Below, in pieces: positions 10,645-22,111 of a stretch of 64,000 bases of DNA; the stretch's first letter is position 1; each line of letters starts with the position of its first letter. A program made the position numbers and the translations under genes. Source of the DNA: Schistocerca nitens (lineage: Eukaryota > Arthropoda > Insecta > Orthoptera > Acrididae); the NCBI RefSeq assembly GCF_023898315.1, contig NC_064621.1:539235383-539299382 (forward strand), read 5' to 3'. The notes beneath the pieces are model-generated. The model was not told the DNA's origin and searched no databases. It saw only the letters and a program-made list of their open reading frames with translations.

Positions 10645-11213
10645 CCATGCTATTATCACACCTTCGGTCTCTTAGAAAAGGCCTTGAAAGGTCGACGATT
10701 CCTATCGATCGAGGACTGCTGCAGGCAGTTACGAATTTCTTCACGCAGTAGGATACGGTGTTTAGTAGCAAACGGGCATCTTCAACCTGGTGCGTCGGTG
10801 GGATGACTGCCTCAATGCTCACGGCGATTTTGCATGATTGGCATACCGATTCTGGACTTACCGCCGTCGAGCGGTAACTTACTGATCACCTTTTATACAT
10901 CATATCTCCCAGATTTATCGATAGTAAGTTCTACATAAAAAGATAATGGAAAGCTAATACTGATGTAAAGAGATACTTACCTCACTTCTGTTCTATTTAC
11001 AAGATGGCTCGAAGAAGACGTCACAAATCTTAGCAAGCAGGCATAAGCGAAGACAACTCGTTCTTACCTGGAAATATGAATTCACTTGTTAACAAACAGC
11101 GGGGGAAAATTCGTCGTGCACGTTAACACAGCAAACACAAACTGTGTGGCCTAATCCGTATTAAATTAGAGACAGGGACTAAGTACTTTATTGAATCGAC
11201 ATAAACTCTTCAT
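10645..11213. other. No recognised feature
   Basis: A reverse-strand frame near 10700-10790 reads through the SINE, but no family is recognised in it. The rest has no visible feature. Confidence 0.4.
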
Positions 11214-11460
11214 GTCCGCAGCTCGTGGTCTTGCGGTAGCGTTCTCGCTTCCAGCGCAAGGGGGCCGGGGTTCGATTCCCGGCGGGGTCAGGGATTTTCC
11301 CAGCCTCGAGATGACCGGGTGTTGTTGTGTCGTCATCATCGCCATTACGGTCGGAGGAAGGCAATGACAAACTACATTCGCTAGGGCCTTGCCTAGTCGG
11401 CGACGCGGGTCTCCCGCATCGTCGCCCTACGCTCCTTGGGGTATGAGACCGCATCATCAA
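11214..11460 (+). repeat. SINE family 4 (tRNA-derived)
   Basis: The tRNA-like head (CAGCTCGTGGTCTTGCGG, then GGTTCGATTCCCGGC as B box) is followed by GGGTCAGGGATTTTC, a GTGTCGTCATCATCGCC body and a CATCATCA-type tail. No clean flanking duplication was found. Confidence 0.7.
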
Positions 11461-11513
11461 ATCCTTCAAGCTTGTTTCACCAGATTGGAACGTCTACTCC
11501 TCCATTTTTTCAG

Positions 11514-11522
<9 letters not shown>

Positions 11523-11586
<64 letters not shown>

Positions 11587-11587
11587 G

Positions 11588-11636
<49 letters not shown>

Positions 11637-11713
11637 TCCTTTCAACTTTACCTCTCTCTCGACAAAAGAGTGAAGCAGTTCTTCCTGCTGTTTGTTTTCA
11701 GAGCGTATCATCC

Positions 11714-11757
<44 letters not shown>
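11523..11757 (+). repeat. (CT)n(CA)n compound microsatellite
   Basis: About 45 bp of CT repeats is followed by about 70 bp of CA repeats with CG interruptions (11571-11634). After an 80-bp spacer comes a second CA run (11716-11753). All long open frames across it are low-complexity artefacts. Confidence 0.95.
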
Positions 11758-11759
<2 letters not shown>

Positions 11760-11779
11760 TACATTTACAAACGCCATGT

Positions 11780-13040
11780 ACTTTGCAGTAGATATAGAGG
11801 CCAAATTAAAGAAATACTGCCAACTACAGGGATTGAACATGATCGAAGGATAAATGTGATTAAAAGAAAACGCTTCAATCCTTCAGCCAATGCGAATGAA
11901 TAAGCGTTTAAGCAAACAGAGGAAAAATTTGATATACAACTAAGCTCAGCACTGACTCTGCATTATAAACGTGGCATTTGAAAACACAAATGAAAAAGAT
12001 AACAGATCATTTACATAACTTTTTTCTTGTCCCCGTAACTGAACGTTGCTCTCACACAACACCTACTTCCAACGTACCTGTAGCGAGTACTAAAAGTCCT
12101 GTTACGATCTAAATGCGATTGTTGCTCTGAATCATCTTTTGCAGGGTAGCTAGCGGGTACATTATAGCAAGGTCTTTTGTCGCCAGATGGCATGTACAGA
12201 AAATTACCGCTTGGATATGAAATAACCTTGAAAATCGGATCACTTTCAAATTTCCCACTTCACGGTACGCACACAAGCTGAAAGAGGACACCGTCGACAG
12301 TCCCTGTTGTAAATACGACATCGTATAAGACCTTCGTCCGGATTAGGACTGTTGATATTTTTAAAATTACCGGGAATCTGATACATCGATATTTAAAAAA
12401 ATATCATTATCGGCTCTCGATATATCGGTGGAAAAAATATCGACAAACTTGCTTATAAAAATATCGGCTGCATATTGTAAATATGCTGCTGGTTTTAGAG
12501 CTGTATATTTAAGTACTGATTTGTTATTAGATATTATATAAATCAACAAACTAGCAGCCTGCCTATCCCCCTTAGAGCAAGAACTGAAAGGAAAACGATG
12601 CACGTTCACGCTTGGCGATAATCACTTTGCTACAAATGTTAACTGTATGTAGGTGGCACAACAAAAAGTGTCTGATTCATCCACCGATCGGTTTCGTTAC
12701 GTATCGGATTTTTCCGGAACACTGCACGTCGAATTACCTGTTTTTTTTTTGTTTTTTTTTTTTTTTTTCATTTCTGCGAACTAAAGCAACCTAGTAACTG
12801 TAATGTCAAAATTACACGCTGAATCTAAACGTTGCAGTTTCTGTTGGTACCACCGAGCGCCGATTATGTAGCATTTCCCCTCACACATCTCCGTCCACTG
12901 CAACAATCAGTCTTGTCATTTAGATTTTGGATCATCATTTTCAGCATCGGTTTTTGAAGAATATCTATGTGAAGGAATAGTACATTAGTTGCGTTAAAAA
13001 TTGTTTTACAACGCAACTGGTACGCTGTTTCTTCACAACA
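11780..13040. other. No gene recognised; AT-rich with ATCGATA-type words
   Basis: Between about 12350 and 12470 the words TATCG, ATCGATATTT and ATATCGGTGG recur in both orientations. This is the kind of sub-terminal clustering seen in some hAT elements, but no terminal repeat or transposase is visible. A T-rich run lies at 12741-12769. Nothing else is recognised. Confidence 0.3.
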
Positions 13041-13660
13041 TTGGAAATCTTTGTTATTCTTGAGATCTTCTGTGACTTATCAGAGGAATTTGATTGCGTC
13101 ATTTACAATGTTCTATTACAGTTGTCAAGTTTTTATGGAGTAAATAGTTTAGCACATATCTGGTTTTTTAAACAATCACAATGCAGAATTATTACCCTTG
13201 ACTGTTCCAATAATGCAAAGAAGAAAGGCACATCATTCACGTGTGGTAAACTTACATTGGAAATCCCACTTGGTACGATCATTTGTCCACTACTGGTCTT
13301 GCTTAATGTTAATGATAGGCTATTTTCATTGAATCAGGAGGCATAATTAATCTTATCTTAACCTAATTCAAGCATTGTTGTGACAGGGAGCAAAGAAGCA
13401 TCAACAATTAAAACTGCAACTGAATTTTTCGTGGAAGTTACCGACTGGCCTAGCAAAAATTGGCTACCCTTAAACTTTGAAAAACGTAACTCGTCCAGTT
13501 TCCTACTATCAGAAATACCCCACACCTTAGTAACCTAGTATACCAACAAGAAATAACAAATATGGTAGAAAGTTTTAAGTTCTTAGGTGCGCTTTCTGAT
13601 GAAACCTTTGAGTGGAAAAACCAAAGAGGACTGCTAAAACGTTGATTCCCAACTGTGGCG
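13041..13660 (+). pseudogene. Non-LTR retrotransposon RT relic (CR1/L2/Jockey-like)
   Basis: The open frame 13041-13346 reads LEIFCDLSEEFDCVIYNVLL, FYGVNSLAHIWF and GTIICPLLVLLNVNDRLF. These correspond to the LINE blocks FLDLSKAFDCVxHxILL, YGIxGxAxxWF and GxxLGPLLFLLYINDL. Farther on, after stops, comes NMVESFKFLGALSDETFEWK, matching the FLGxxIDxxLxW block after the palm. The FADD active site is lost in a degraded segment. The relic is cut off at the TA (13664) where the next element inserted. Confidence 0.6.
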
Positions 13661-13665
13661 GTATA

Positions 13666-15130
13666 CACTGCCGAAAAAAAATTAATACACTCTTTTAGAG
13701 GTTTCCAATTTACTCAAGATTTATTATTGCAACAGTGCATATGGATTACATGAAATGATTACATTTACAGATAAATAGCACGAACGGTTCTCAGGGACCA
13801 GGTATCGACTTATACTGAAACACTCATATTAGTATGTGGTGTAGCCTCCACGGGCGGCAAAGTAGGCGCTGATTCTGGCATCCAGTCATTCGTAAACATG
13901 GCGAAAACTGTCCTGGGATACGATATGGCACGTCTGCTCGACTTCATAGTTTTGTAACAGATGCTGGTTGACAGGTCGCACGAGTACGAGTCACTTCTCG
14001 TCTCATCCTGTCTCACACGCGCTCGACGGGAGACAAGTCTGGCGATGGGTTGGCCAATAAAGCTGCTGCACGTCTTGCAGAATACATTGAGTACCACGGG
14101 CAGTGTGCGGGCGAAAATTATCCTGTTGGAACAACGTACCACCATCTTGTTGCAAGAACAGCTAAAGAACGGGTCTAACAATATTCTGCAAGTGGCGAGC
14201 GCTGGTTAACGTTCCCTCCAGAAACACCAAAGGTGAACGACAGTTGTTGCTCATCGCACCCCAGACCATAAGGCCTGGGGTGGTGGTGGTGGGCGCGGGA
14301 GGGGGGGGAGGGGGAGTAAAGTAGAGGGGGGCGGCAGCGGTGTATCTTGGATGAATGAGCTCTCCAAGACAGTTGTCACCAGATCTGCGCCATATGCGCA
14401 AACGAGCATCGCCTGCGTGTAGACAGAATCTGCTTTCTTCGCTGAAGACCACGGCGCGCCATTCCATCTTCCAAGCGATCCTCAGACTGTACCAGTCGAG
14501 CGTGCACATTGCTGCTGTGGCATGAGTGGAAGATGGCCTAGATGTGTGCGTACCCGTAGTACTACCCATAATCGACGATTCACAACGGTTCTCGTTGACA
14601 CGACTGGGCTCACAAGCCCTCTTATTTGTGCTGTGGTAGCTGTAAGATCTGCCTCTGATGCCCTTACATTACGATGATCCTGGTGGGCGGCTTTGCTGCG
14701 TGAAGTCCTGAGCCTTATCTACATGTGTGAGAATGTTCACGTGACCAGTGATACCAGCATGATTCCACCACTGGCGCAGTGCGTCCAACTTGTGTGGCAA
14801 TTCTCCGAAAGCACCATCCGCCATTCGGAAGGGCTCATTTTGACCCCTTTCAAACTCGCTCAGTTGGCTACAGGAAGCACGAGTGCGTCTCCGTGGCAAG
14901 GTTACCTGCTTGCTTCACACGTTTGCACCACTGTGAGCGTTCCGTCGGCGAGCAGTGCGTATTAAAGCATAGACACAGAGGGCGCTCTGGTAGCTATAGC
15001 ACTACGCTATCTCTCTGCGAACGATATTGAAACCATTATCAGTACATCCACTATCCCCCAGATGGCATATGCCGTCATCGGATGAAAATCGGCTTCTTCT
15101 TTCCAGTTGCACAATTTTTTTCCGGTGGTG
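13666..15130 (-). mobile_element. Tc1-like transposon (element F)
   Basis: TA at 13664-13665 and 15131-15132. The left end is CACTGCCGAAAAAAAATTAA; the right end on the other strand is CACCACCGGAAAAAAATTGT. The 1465 bp encode a decayed transposase on the - strand. It inserted into, or next to, the LINE RT relic on its left. Confidence 0.85.
13830..14899 (-). pseudogene. Tc1-like transposase relic (element F)
   Basis: Begins MPRRRTRASCSQLSEFERGQ at 14899. Later blocks are MEWRAVVFSEESRFCLHAGD (first catalytic block, with Glu in place of Asp), PGLMVWGAMSNNCRSPLVFL, a QDNFRPHTAR second catalytic block, and a frameshifted SPDLSPVER third block. A Pro/Thr low-complexity insertion (14275-14340, G-rich on the + strand) splits the segment before GLMVWG. 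Spacing from second D to E is 32 residues after correcting a 1-nt frameshift, the same as element E. Several frameshifts make it inactive. Confidence 0.75.
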
Positions 15131-15611
15131 TAGAAGTAAGTTAGTTAATATACACTGAAGCGCCAAAGAAACTGGTATAGGCACGCTTATTCAAATACAG
15201 AGATATGTGAACAGGCAGAAAATAGTGCTGCGGTCGGCAACGCATATACAGGGTGGTCCATTGATAGTGACCAGGTCAAATATCTCGCGAAATAAGCATC
15301 AAACGAAAAACTACAAAGAACGAAACTCCTCTAGCTTGAAGGGGCAAACCAGATGGCGCTATAGTTGGCCCGCTAGATGGCGCTGCCATAGCTCAAACAA
15401 ATATCAACTGCGTTTCTTTTCAATAGGAACCCCAATTTTTAATTAAATATTCGTGTAGTACGTAAAGAAATATGAATGTTTTAGTTGGACCACTTTTTTC
15501 GCTTTGTGATAGATGGCGCTGTAGTAGTCACAAACGTATAAGTACGTGATATCACGTTACATTCCGCCAGTGAGGATGGTATTTGCTTCGTGATACATTA
15601 CCCGTGTTAAA

Positions 15612-16861
15612 ATGGACCGTTTGCCAATTGCGGAAAAGGTCGATATCGTGTTGATGTATGTCTATTGTGATCAAAACACACAACGGCGTGTGCTATGTAT
15701 GCTGCTCGGTATCCTGGACGACATCATCCAAGTGTCCGGACAGTTCGCCGGATAGTTACGTTATTTAAGGAAACAGGAAGTGTTCAGCCACATGTGAAAC
15801 GTCAACCACGACCTGCAACAAATGATAAAGCCCAAGTAGGTGTTTTAGCTGCTGTCGCGGCTAATCCGCACATCAGTAGCAGACAAATTGCGCGAGAATC
15901 GGGAATCTCAAAAACGTCGGTGTTGAGAATGCTACATCAACATGGATTGTAGCCGTACCATATTTCTACGGCCGGACGCTGGTGGCCGAGCGGTTCTAGG
16001 CGCTTCAGTCTGGAACCGCGTGACCGCTACGGTCGCAGGTTCGAATCCTGCCTCAGGCATGGATTTGTGTGATGTCCTTAGGTTAGTTAGGTTTAAGTAG
16101 TTCTAAGTTCTAGGGGACTGATGACCTGAGATGTTAAGTCCCATAGTGCTCAGAGCCATATTTCTATGCATCAGGAATTGCATGCCGACGACTTTGAACG
16201 TCGTGTACAGTTCTGCCACTGCGCACAAGAGAAACTACGGAACGATGGCATATTTTTTGACGCGTTCTATTTAGTGACGAAGCGTCATTCATCAACAGCG
16301 GTAACGTAAACCGGCATAATATGCACTACTGGGCAACGGAAAATCCAGGATGTCTGCGACAAGTGGAACATCAGCGACCTTGGCGGGTTAATGTATGGTG
16401 AGGCATTGTGGGAGAAAGGATAATTGGCCCCCATTTTATCGATGGCAATCTAAGTGGTGCAATGTATGCTGATTTCCTACGTAATGTTCTATCGATGTTA
16501 CTACAAGATGTTTCACTGCATGTACTTCCAACATGATGGATGTCCGGCACATAACTCGCGTGCGGTTGAAGCGGTATTGAATAGCGTATTTCATGAGAGG
16601 TGGATTGGTCGTCGAGGCACCGTACCGTGGCCCTCACGTTCACCGGATCTGACGTCCCCGGATTTCTTTCTGTTGGGAAAGTTGAAGGATATTTGCCATC
16701 GTGATCCACCGACAACGCCTGACAACATGCGTCAGCGCATTGTCAATGCATGTGCGAACATTACTGAAGGGGAACTACTCGCTGTTGAGAGGAATGTCGT
16801 TACACGTATTGCCAAATGCATTGAGGTTGACGGACATCACTTCGAGCATTTATTGCATTAA
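15612..16861 (+). pseudogene. DD41D-type mariner transposase relic
   Basis: The N-terminus MDRLPIAEKVDIVLMY starts at 15612. A frameshift near 15690 moves the frame to RTVRRIVTLFKETGSVQPH and SSRQIARESGISKTSVLRML (two helix-turn-helix regions), which stops at 15952 just before the SINE. After the SINE, ADDFERRVQFCHCAQEKL continues. The 16454-16861 frame carries YFQHDGCPAHNSRAVEAVL and SRSPDLTSPDFFLLGKLKD. I count 41 residues between the second and third catalytic Asp. Frameshifts and stops in the middle remove the first catalytic block. It belongs to the DD41D group of mariner relatives. Confidence 0.8.
15969..16155 (+). repeat. SINE family 1 inside mariner H
   Basis: Full head and body. Duplication CCATATTTCTA at 15958-15968 and 16156-16166. 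It splits the transposase frame of element H, so it is younger than H. Confidence 0.9.
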
Positions 16862-17383
16862 TGTGGTATTTACAGGTAATCACACTGTAACAGTACGCGT
16901 TCTCAGAAATGGTAAGTTCACAAAGGTACATGTATCACAGTGGAACAACCGAAATAAAATGTCCAAGCGTACCTACGTTCTGTATTTTAATTTAAAAACC
17001 TACCTGTTACCAACTGTTCGTATAAAATTGTGAGCCATATGTTTGTGACTATTACAGCGCAATCTATGACAAAGCGTAAAAAGTGGTCCAACTAAAACAT
17101 TCATATTTCTTTACGTACTGCACGATTATGTAATAAAAAATGCGGGTTCCTTTTTTAAAAACCACAGTTGATATCCGTTTGACCTATGGCAGCGCCATCT
17201 AGCGGGCCAACCATAGCGCCATCTGGTTTCCCCCTTCAAGTTACACAAGTTTCGTTCTTTGTAGTTTTTTCGTTTGACGCTTATTTCGTGAGATATTTGG
17301 CCTGGTCATGATCAATGGACCACCCTCTATAAGATAACAAGTGTCTGGTGCAGTTGTTAGATCGGTTACTGCTGCTACAACTT

Positions 17384-20200
17384 GTTGTTGTTGTTGTGGT
17401 CTTCAGTCCTGAGACTGGTTTGATGCAGCTCTCCATGCTACTCTATCCTGTGCAAGCTTCTTCATCTCCCAGTACCTACTGCAACCTACATCCTTCTGAA
17501 TCTGCTTAGTGTATTGATCTCTTGGTCTCCCTCTACGATTTTTACCCTCCACGCTGCCCTCCAATGCTAAATTTATGATCCCTTGATGCCTCAAAACATG
17601 TCCTACCAACCGATCCCTTCTTCTAGTCAAGTTGTGCCACAAACTTCTCCCCAATCCTATTCAATACCTCCTCATTAGTTACGTGATCTACCCACCTTAT
17701 CTTCAGCATTCTTCTGTAGCACCACATTTCGAAAGCTTCTATTCTCTTCTTGTCCAAACTGGTTATCGTCCATGTTTCACTTCCACACATGGCTACACTC
17801 CATACAAATACTTTCAGAAACGACTTCCTGACACTTAAATTTATACTCGATGTTAACAAATTTCTCTTCTTCAGAAACGATTTCCTTGTCATTGCCAGTC
17901 TACATTTTATATCCTCTCTACTTCGACCACCATCAGTTATTTTACTCCCTAAATAGCAAAACTCCTTCACTACTTTAAGTGTCTCATTTCCTAATCTAAT
18001 CCCCTCAGCATCACCCGATTTAATTTGACTACATTCCATTATCCTCGTTTTGCTTTTGTTGATGTTCATCTTATATCCTCCTTTCAAGACACTGTCCATT
18101 CCGTTCAACTGCTCTTCCAAGTCCTTTGCTGTCTCTGACAGAATTACAATGTCATCGGCGAACCTCAAAGTTTTTACTTCTTCTCCATGAATTTTAATAC
18201 CTACTCCGAATTTTTCTTTTGTTTCCTTTACTGCTTGCTCAATATACAGATTGAATAACATCGGGGAGAGGCTACAACCCTGTCTCACTCCTTTCCCAAC
18301 CACTGCTTCCCTTTCATGCCCCTCGACTCTTATAACTGCCATCTGGTTTCTGTACAAATTGTAAATACCCTTTCGCTCCCTGTATTTTACCCCTGCCACC
18401 TTCAGAATTTGAAAGAGAGTATTCCAGTTAACGTTGTCAAAAGCTTTCTCTAAGTCTACAAATGCTAGAAACGTAGGTTTGCCTTTTCTTAATCTTTCTT
18501 CTAAGATAAGTCGTAAGGTTAGTATTGCCTCACGTGTTCCAACATTTCTACGGAATCCAAACTGATCTTCCCCGAGGTCCGCTTCTACCAGTTTTTCCAT
18601 TCGTCTGTAAAGAATTCGCGTTAGTATTTTGCAGCTGTGACTTATTAAACTGATAGTTCGGTAATTTTCACATCTGTCAACACCTGCTTTCTTTGGTATT
18701 GGAATTATTATATTCTTCTTGAAGCCTGTGGGTATTTCGCCTGTCTCATACATCTTGCTCACCAGATGGTAGAGTTTGGTCAGGACTGGCTCTCCCAAGG
18801 CCATCTGTAGTTCTAATGGAATGTTGTCTACTCCCGGGGCCTTGTTTTGACTCAGGTCTTTCAGTGCTCTGTCAAACTCTTCACGCAGTATCTTATCTCC
18901 CATTTCATCTTCATCTACATCCTCTTCCATTTCCATAATACTGTCCTCAAGTACATCGCCCTTGTATAAACCCTCTATATACTCCTTCCACCTTTCTGCC
19001 TTCCCTTCTTTGCTTAGAACTGGGTTGCCATCTGAGCTTTTGATATTCATACAAGTGGTTCTCTTCTCTCCAAAGGTCTCTTTAATTTTCCTGTAGGCAG
19101 TATCTATCTTACCCCTAGTGAGACAAGCCTCTACATCCTTACATTTGTCCTCTAGCCATCCCTGCTTAGCCATTTTGCACGTTCTGTCGATCTCATTTTT
19201 GAGACGTTTGTATTCCCTTTTGCCTGCTTCATTTACTGCATTTTTATATTTTCTCCTTTCATCAATTAAATTCAATATTTCTTCTGTTACCCAAGGATTT
19301 CTATTAGCCCTCGTCTTTTTACCTACTTGATCGTCTGCTGCCTTCACTACTTCATCCCTCAGAGCTACCCATTCTTCTTCTACTGTATTTCTTTCCCCCA
19401 TTCCTGTCAATTGTTCTCTTATGCTCTCCCTGAAACTCTCTACAACCTCTGGTTCTTTCAGTTTATCCAGGTCCCATCTCCTTAAATTCCCACCTTTTTG
19501 CAGTTTCTTCAGTTTCAATCTGCAGTTCATAACCAATAGATTGTGGTCAGAATCCACATCTGCCCCTGGAAATGTCTTACAATTTCAAACCTGGTTCCTA
19601 AATCTCTGTCTTACCATTATGTAATCTATCTGATACCTGTTAGTATCTCCAGGATTCTTCCAGGTATACAACCTTCTTTTATGATTCTTGAACCAAGTGT
19701 TAGCTATGATTAAGTTATGCTCTGTGCAAAATTCTAACAGACGGCTTCCTCTTTCATTTCTTAGCCCCAATCCATATTCACCTACTATGTTTCCTTCTCT
19801 CCCTTTTCCTACTGACGAATTCCAGTCACCCATGACTATTAAATTTTCGTCTCCCTTCACTACCTGAATAATTTCTTTTATCTCGTCATACATTTCATCA
19901 ATTTCTTCATCATCTGCAGAGCTAGTTGGCATATAAACTTGTACTAGTGTAGTAGGCATGGGCTTTGTCTCTATCTTGGCCACAATAATGCGTTCACTAT
20001 GCTGTTTGTAGTAGCTAACCCGCACTCCTATTTTTTTATTCATTATTAAACCTACTCCTGCATTACCCCTATTTGATTTTGTATTTATAACCCTGTAATC
20101 ACCTGAACAAAAGTCTTGTTCCCCCTGCCACCGAACTTCACTAATTCCCACTATATCTAACTTTAACCTATCCATCTCCCTTTTTAAATTTTCTAACCTA
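17384..20200 (-). mobile_element. RTE-like LINE, 5'-truncated
   Basis: Reverse copy with a short CAA-rich 3' tail (read as TTGTTGTTG at 17384 on the + strand). It is flanked by a perfect 11-bp duplication TGCTACAACTT at 17373-17383 and 20201-20211. The 5' end lacks the start of the endonuclease domain. A second, much shorter copy is at 38162-38969. Confidence 0.9.
17403..20175 (-). pseudogene. RTE endonuclease-reverse transcriptase, three lesions
   Basis: The product would nick target DNA and copy its own RNA into it. From 20175: an APE-type endonuclease with ISEVRWQG, VYMPTSSADDEEI, VMGDWNSSVGKG and DSDHNLLVMN. The reverse transcriptase (19557 onward) has KAPGVDNIPLELQ, IIPIPKKAG, YRTISLISHSCKIL, FVDLEKAFDNVNW, GVRQGCSLSPMLFN and LRFADDIVIL; FADD is codons 466-469 of the frame starting at 19557. 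Next come FCYLGSKI and a C-terminal GSETWTITSLDKKRIEAFEM block. Lesions are the missing N-terminus, an in-frame TGA at 19585-19587, and a 5-bp deletion near 17640 (compared with the copy at 38162) that shifts the last ~80 codons. Confidence 0.9.
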
Positions 20201-20204
20201 TGCT

Positions 20205-21340
20205 ACAACTTAAGTGGGGTTAAACGTGGTGTTACAGCCGCGGCACGAGCGATGGGTGGCACAGCGTCTCCGAGGTAGCGATGAAGTGGGAATATTCCCG
20301 TACGGCCATGTCAGGATTGTACCGTGAATATTAGGAATCCGGTAAAACATCAAATCTCCAACATCGCTGCGGCCGGAAAAAGATCCTGCAAGAACGGGAC
20401 CAACGACGACTGAAGAGAATCGTTCAGCTCGCCAGAAGTGGATCCCTTCCGCAAAATGCTGCAGATTTCAATACTGGTGCATCAACAAAGTGTCAGAGTG
20501 CTAACCATTCAACGAGACATCATCGATATGGACTTCCGGCGCCGGTGGCTCAGTCGTGTACCCTTTACGCCTCGCCTGGGCCCGTTAACACCGACATTGG
20601 ACTGTTGATGACTGGAAATATGTTGCCTGGTCAGACGAGTCTCGTTTCAAATTGTGTCGAGCGGATGGACGTGTACTGGTATGGAGACCACCTCATGAAT
20701 CCATGGATCCTGCATGTCAGCAGGGGACTGTTCAAGCTGGTGGAGGCTCTGTAATGGTGTGGGGCGTGTACAGATGGAGTGATATAGAACTCTTGATAAT
20801 ACTTTTTTTTTAATGTCAATTTGTTCGCTTTTGTTCGTACCATCTGGTCGGGGCGGACGTCATAAGACATCCATTGAAGTTCGTTGTTGATCGATTAACT
20901 CCGTTTTTTTTTATTAGAGAGGGCACGTAATCCTCTCACCGAACACGCTGAGCTACCCTGCCGGCAGTCTAGATACGACTCTGATAGGTGATGACACGTA
21001 CGTAAGCATCCTCTCTGGTCACCTGCGTCCATTGATGACCATTGTGCATTCCAGCAGGACAGTGCGACACCCCACACGTCCACAACTGCTACAGAGTGGC
21101 TCGAGGAACACTCTTTTTCGTTTAAACACTTCCGCTGCTCACCAAACTCCAAAGACATTAACATTACTGAGCTTATCTGGGGTACCTTGCAACGTGCTGT
21201 ACTCTTACGCATTTATGGATGCCCCTGCAGGACTCAGGGTGTTAGTTCCCTCCAGCACTACTTCAGACATTAGTAGAGTCCATGTCACTTCGTGTTGCGA
21301 CACTTCTGCGTGCTCGCGGCGTCGCTACACGATATTAGGC
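20205..21340 (+). pseudogene. Tc1 family-G transposase relic, host part
   Basis: Frames read STKCQSANHSTRHHRYGL-type degraded sequence, then DDWKYVAWSDESRF-like, VYWYGDHLMNPWILHVSR, VMVWGVYRWS, and after the SINE a QQDSATPHTSTTATEWLEEH block (second catalytic D). The later CSPNSKDINITELIW keeps the E block region. The 55 kb copy gives the same order of blocks. Decayed by frameshifts. Confidence 0.65.
20799..20967 (-). repeat. SINE family 6 (tRNA-headed, internal A-run)
   Basis: On the - strand: head CTGCCGGCAGGGTAGCTCAG, A-run near 20906-20915, ATGGATGTCTTATGACGTCC body and a terminal A-run. A similar sequence is nested at 59028-59194. It interrupts the family-G transposase. Confidence 0.7.
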
Positions 21341-21370
21341 AGGTGCACCAGTCGCTTTGGGTCTTGAATG

Positions 21371-21622
21371 TATTTTACAACTTTACATTCAATGATATCT
21401 TACGGAATATTTTTCTGGGACAACTCATCAGTTGTATAAGAAGTATACATGACACAAAAGAAAGTAATTAGAATTACGTGTCGAATTCACACTCGTACAT
21501 CATGCAGGCATCCCTTTAAGCAGCTGGGACTATTAACCACAGCCTCATAATATTTGTGAAATTTGTAACCGCATCTGAGTTTTACAATAAAAGACACTGC
21601 AACACTAGAAGGAAAAATGATC
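21371..21622. other. No recognised feature
   Basis: AT-rich sequence, nothing recognised. Confidence 0.5.
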
Positions 21623-21635
21623 TGAATTACCCTTT

Positions 21636-22111
21636 GTATTGCATGGAACTGGGGACCTAGAAACGACAGAGAAGCTTCGCCCCTGCCGTAGCCCTCAGTG
21701 GTTCACAACCCCACAACAGGCTACAGCCGTCCCCTCAGCCAACCGCCCCCCACACCGAACCCAGGGTTATTATGCGGTTCGGCACCCAGTAGATCCCCCC
21801 CCCCCCCCCCCCCCGGGAACGTCTAACACCTGACGAGTGTAACCCCAATGTTTGCATGTTAGAGTTATTATGGTGTACGCTTACGTGGAGAGTGTTTGCG
21901 CAGCAATCGCCGACGTAGTGTAACTTAGGCGGAGTAAGGGGAACGAGACAGCATTCGCCGAGGCAGATGGAAAACCGCCTTAAAACCATCCACAGACTGA
22001 CCGGCACACCGGACTTCGACACTAATCCACCGGGCGGATTCATGGCGGGGACTGGCACACCTTCCCGCCCGGAAAGCAGTGAGTTACACCGCACGGCTTA
22101 CCGACAGGGCA
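21636..22111 (+). repeat. 476-bp dispersed element with 13-bp TSD
   Basis: The perfect duplication TGAATTACCCTTT is at 21623-21635 and 22112-22124. The interior is GC-rich, with a poly-C run at 21788-21813. It contains AACCCAGGGTTATTATGCGG and GAGGCAGATGGAAAACCGCC but no open frame of note and no obvious pol III boxes. I recognise it as a dispersed locust repeat but cannot name its class. Confidence 0.75.

Larger units (their letters stand above)
15249..17327 (+). mobile_element. Mariner-like element H with ~290-bp terminal inverted repeats
   Basis: TA at 15247-15248 and 17328-17329. Terminal inverted repeats are 15249-15539 and 17038-17327, and both hold two AGATGGCGCT words. It sits inside the left part of the family-G Tc1 element. 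The coding core is a DD41D-type transposase, SINE-interrupted and frameshifted. Confidence 0.9.
15153..21370 (+). mobile_element. Tc1-like transposon (family G) carrying three nested insertions
   Basis: Left end CACTGAAGCGCCAAAGAAAC after TA 15151-15152. The right end near 21370 on the other strand reads CATTCAAGACCCAAAGCGAC. The uninterrupted copy at 55178-56550 shows which sequence is host. Insertions are a mariner-like element (15249-17327, itself holding a SINE), an RTE LINE (17384-20200) and a SINE (20799-20967). Removing them leaves about 1.15 kb, about the length of the 55 kb copy once its own SINE is removed. Confidence 0.85.

Noticed and set aside
11466..11903. Long open frames rich in Ser/Leu/Thr/His
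   Set aside because: They translate the CT/CA microsatellite only.
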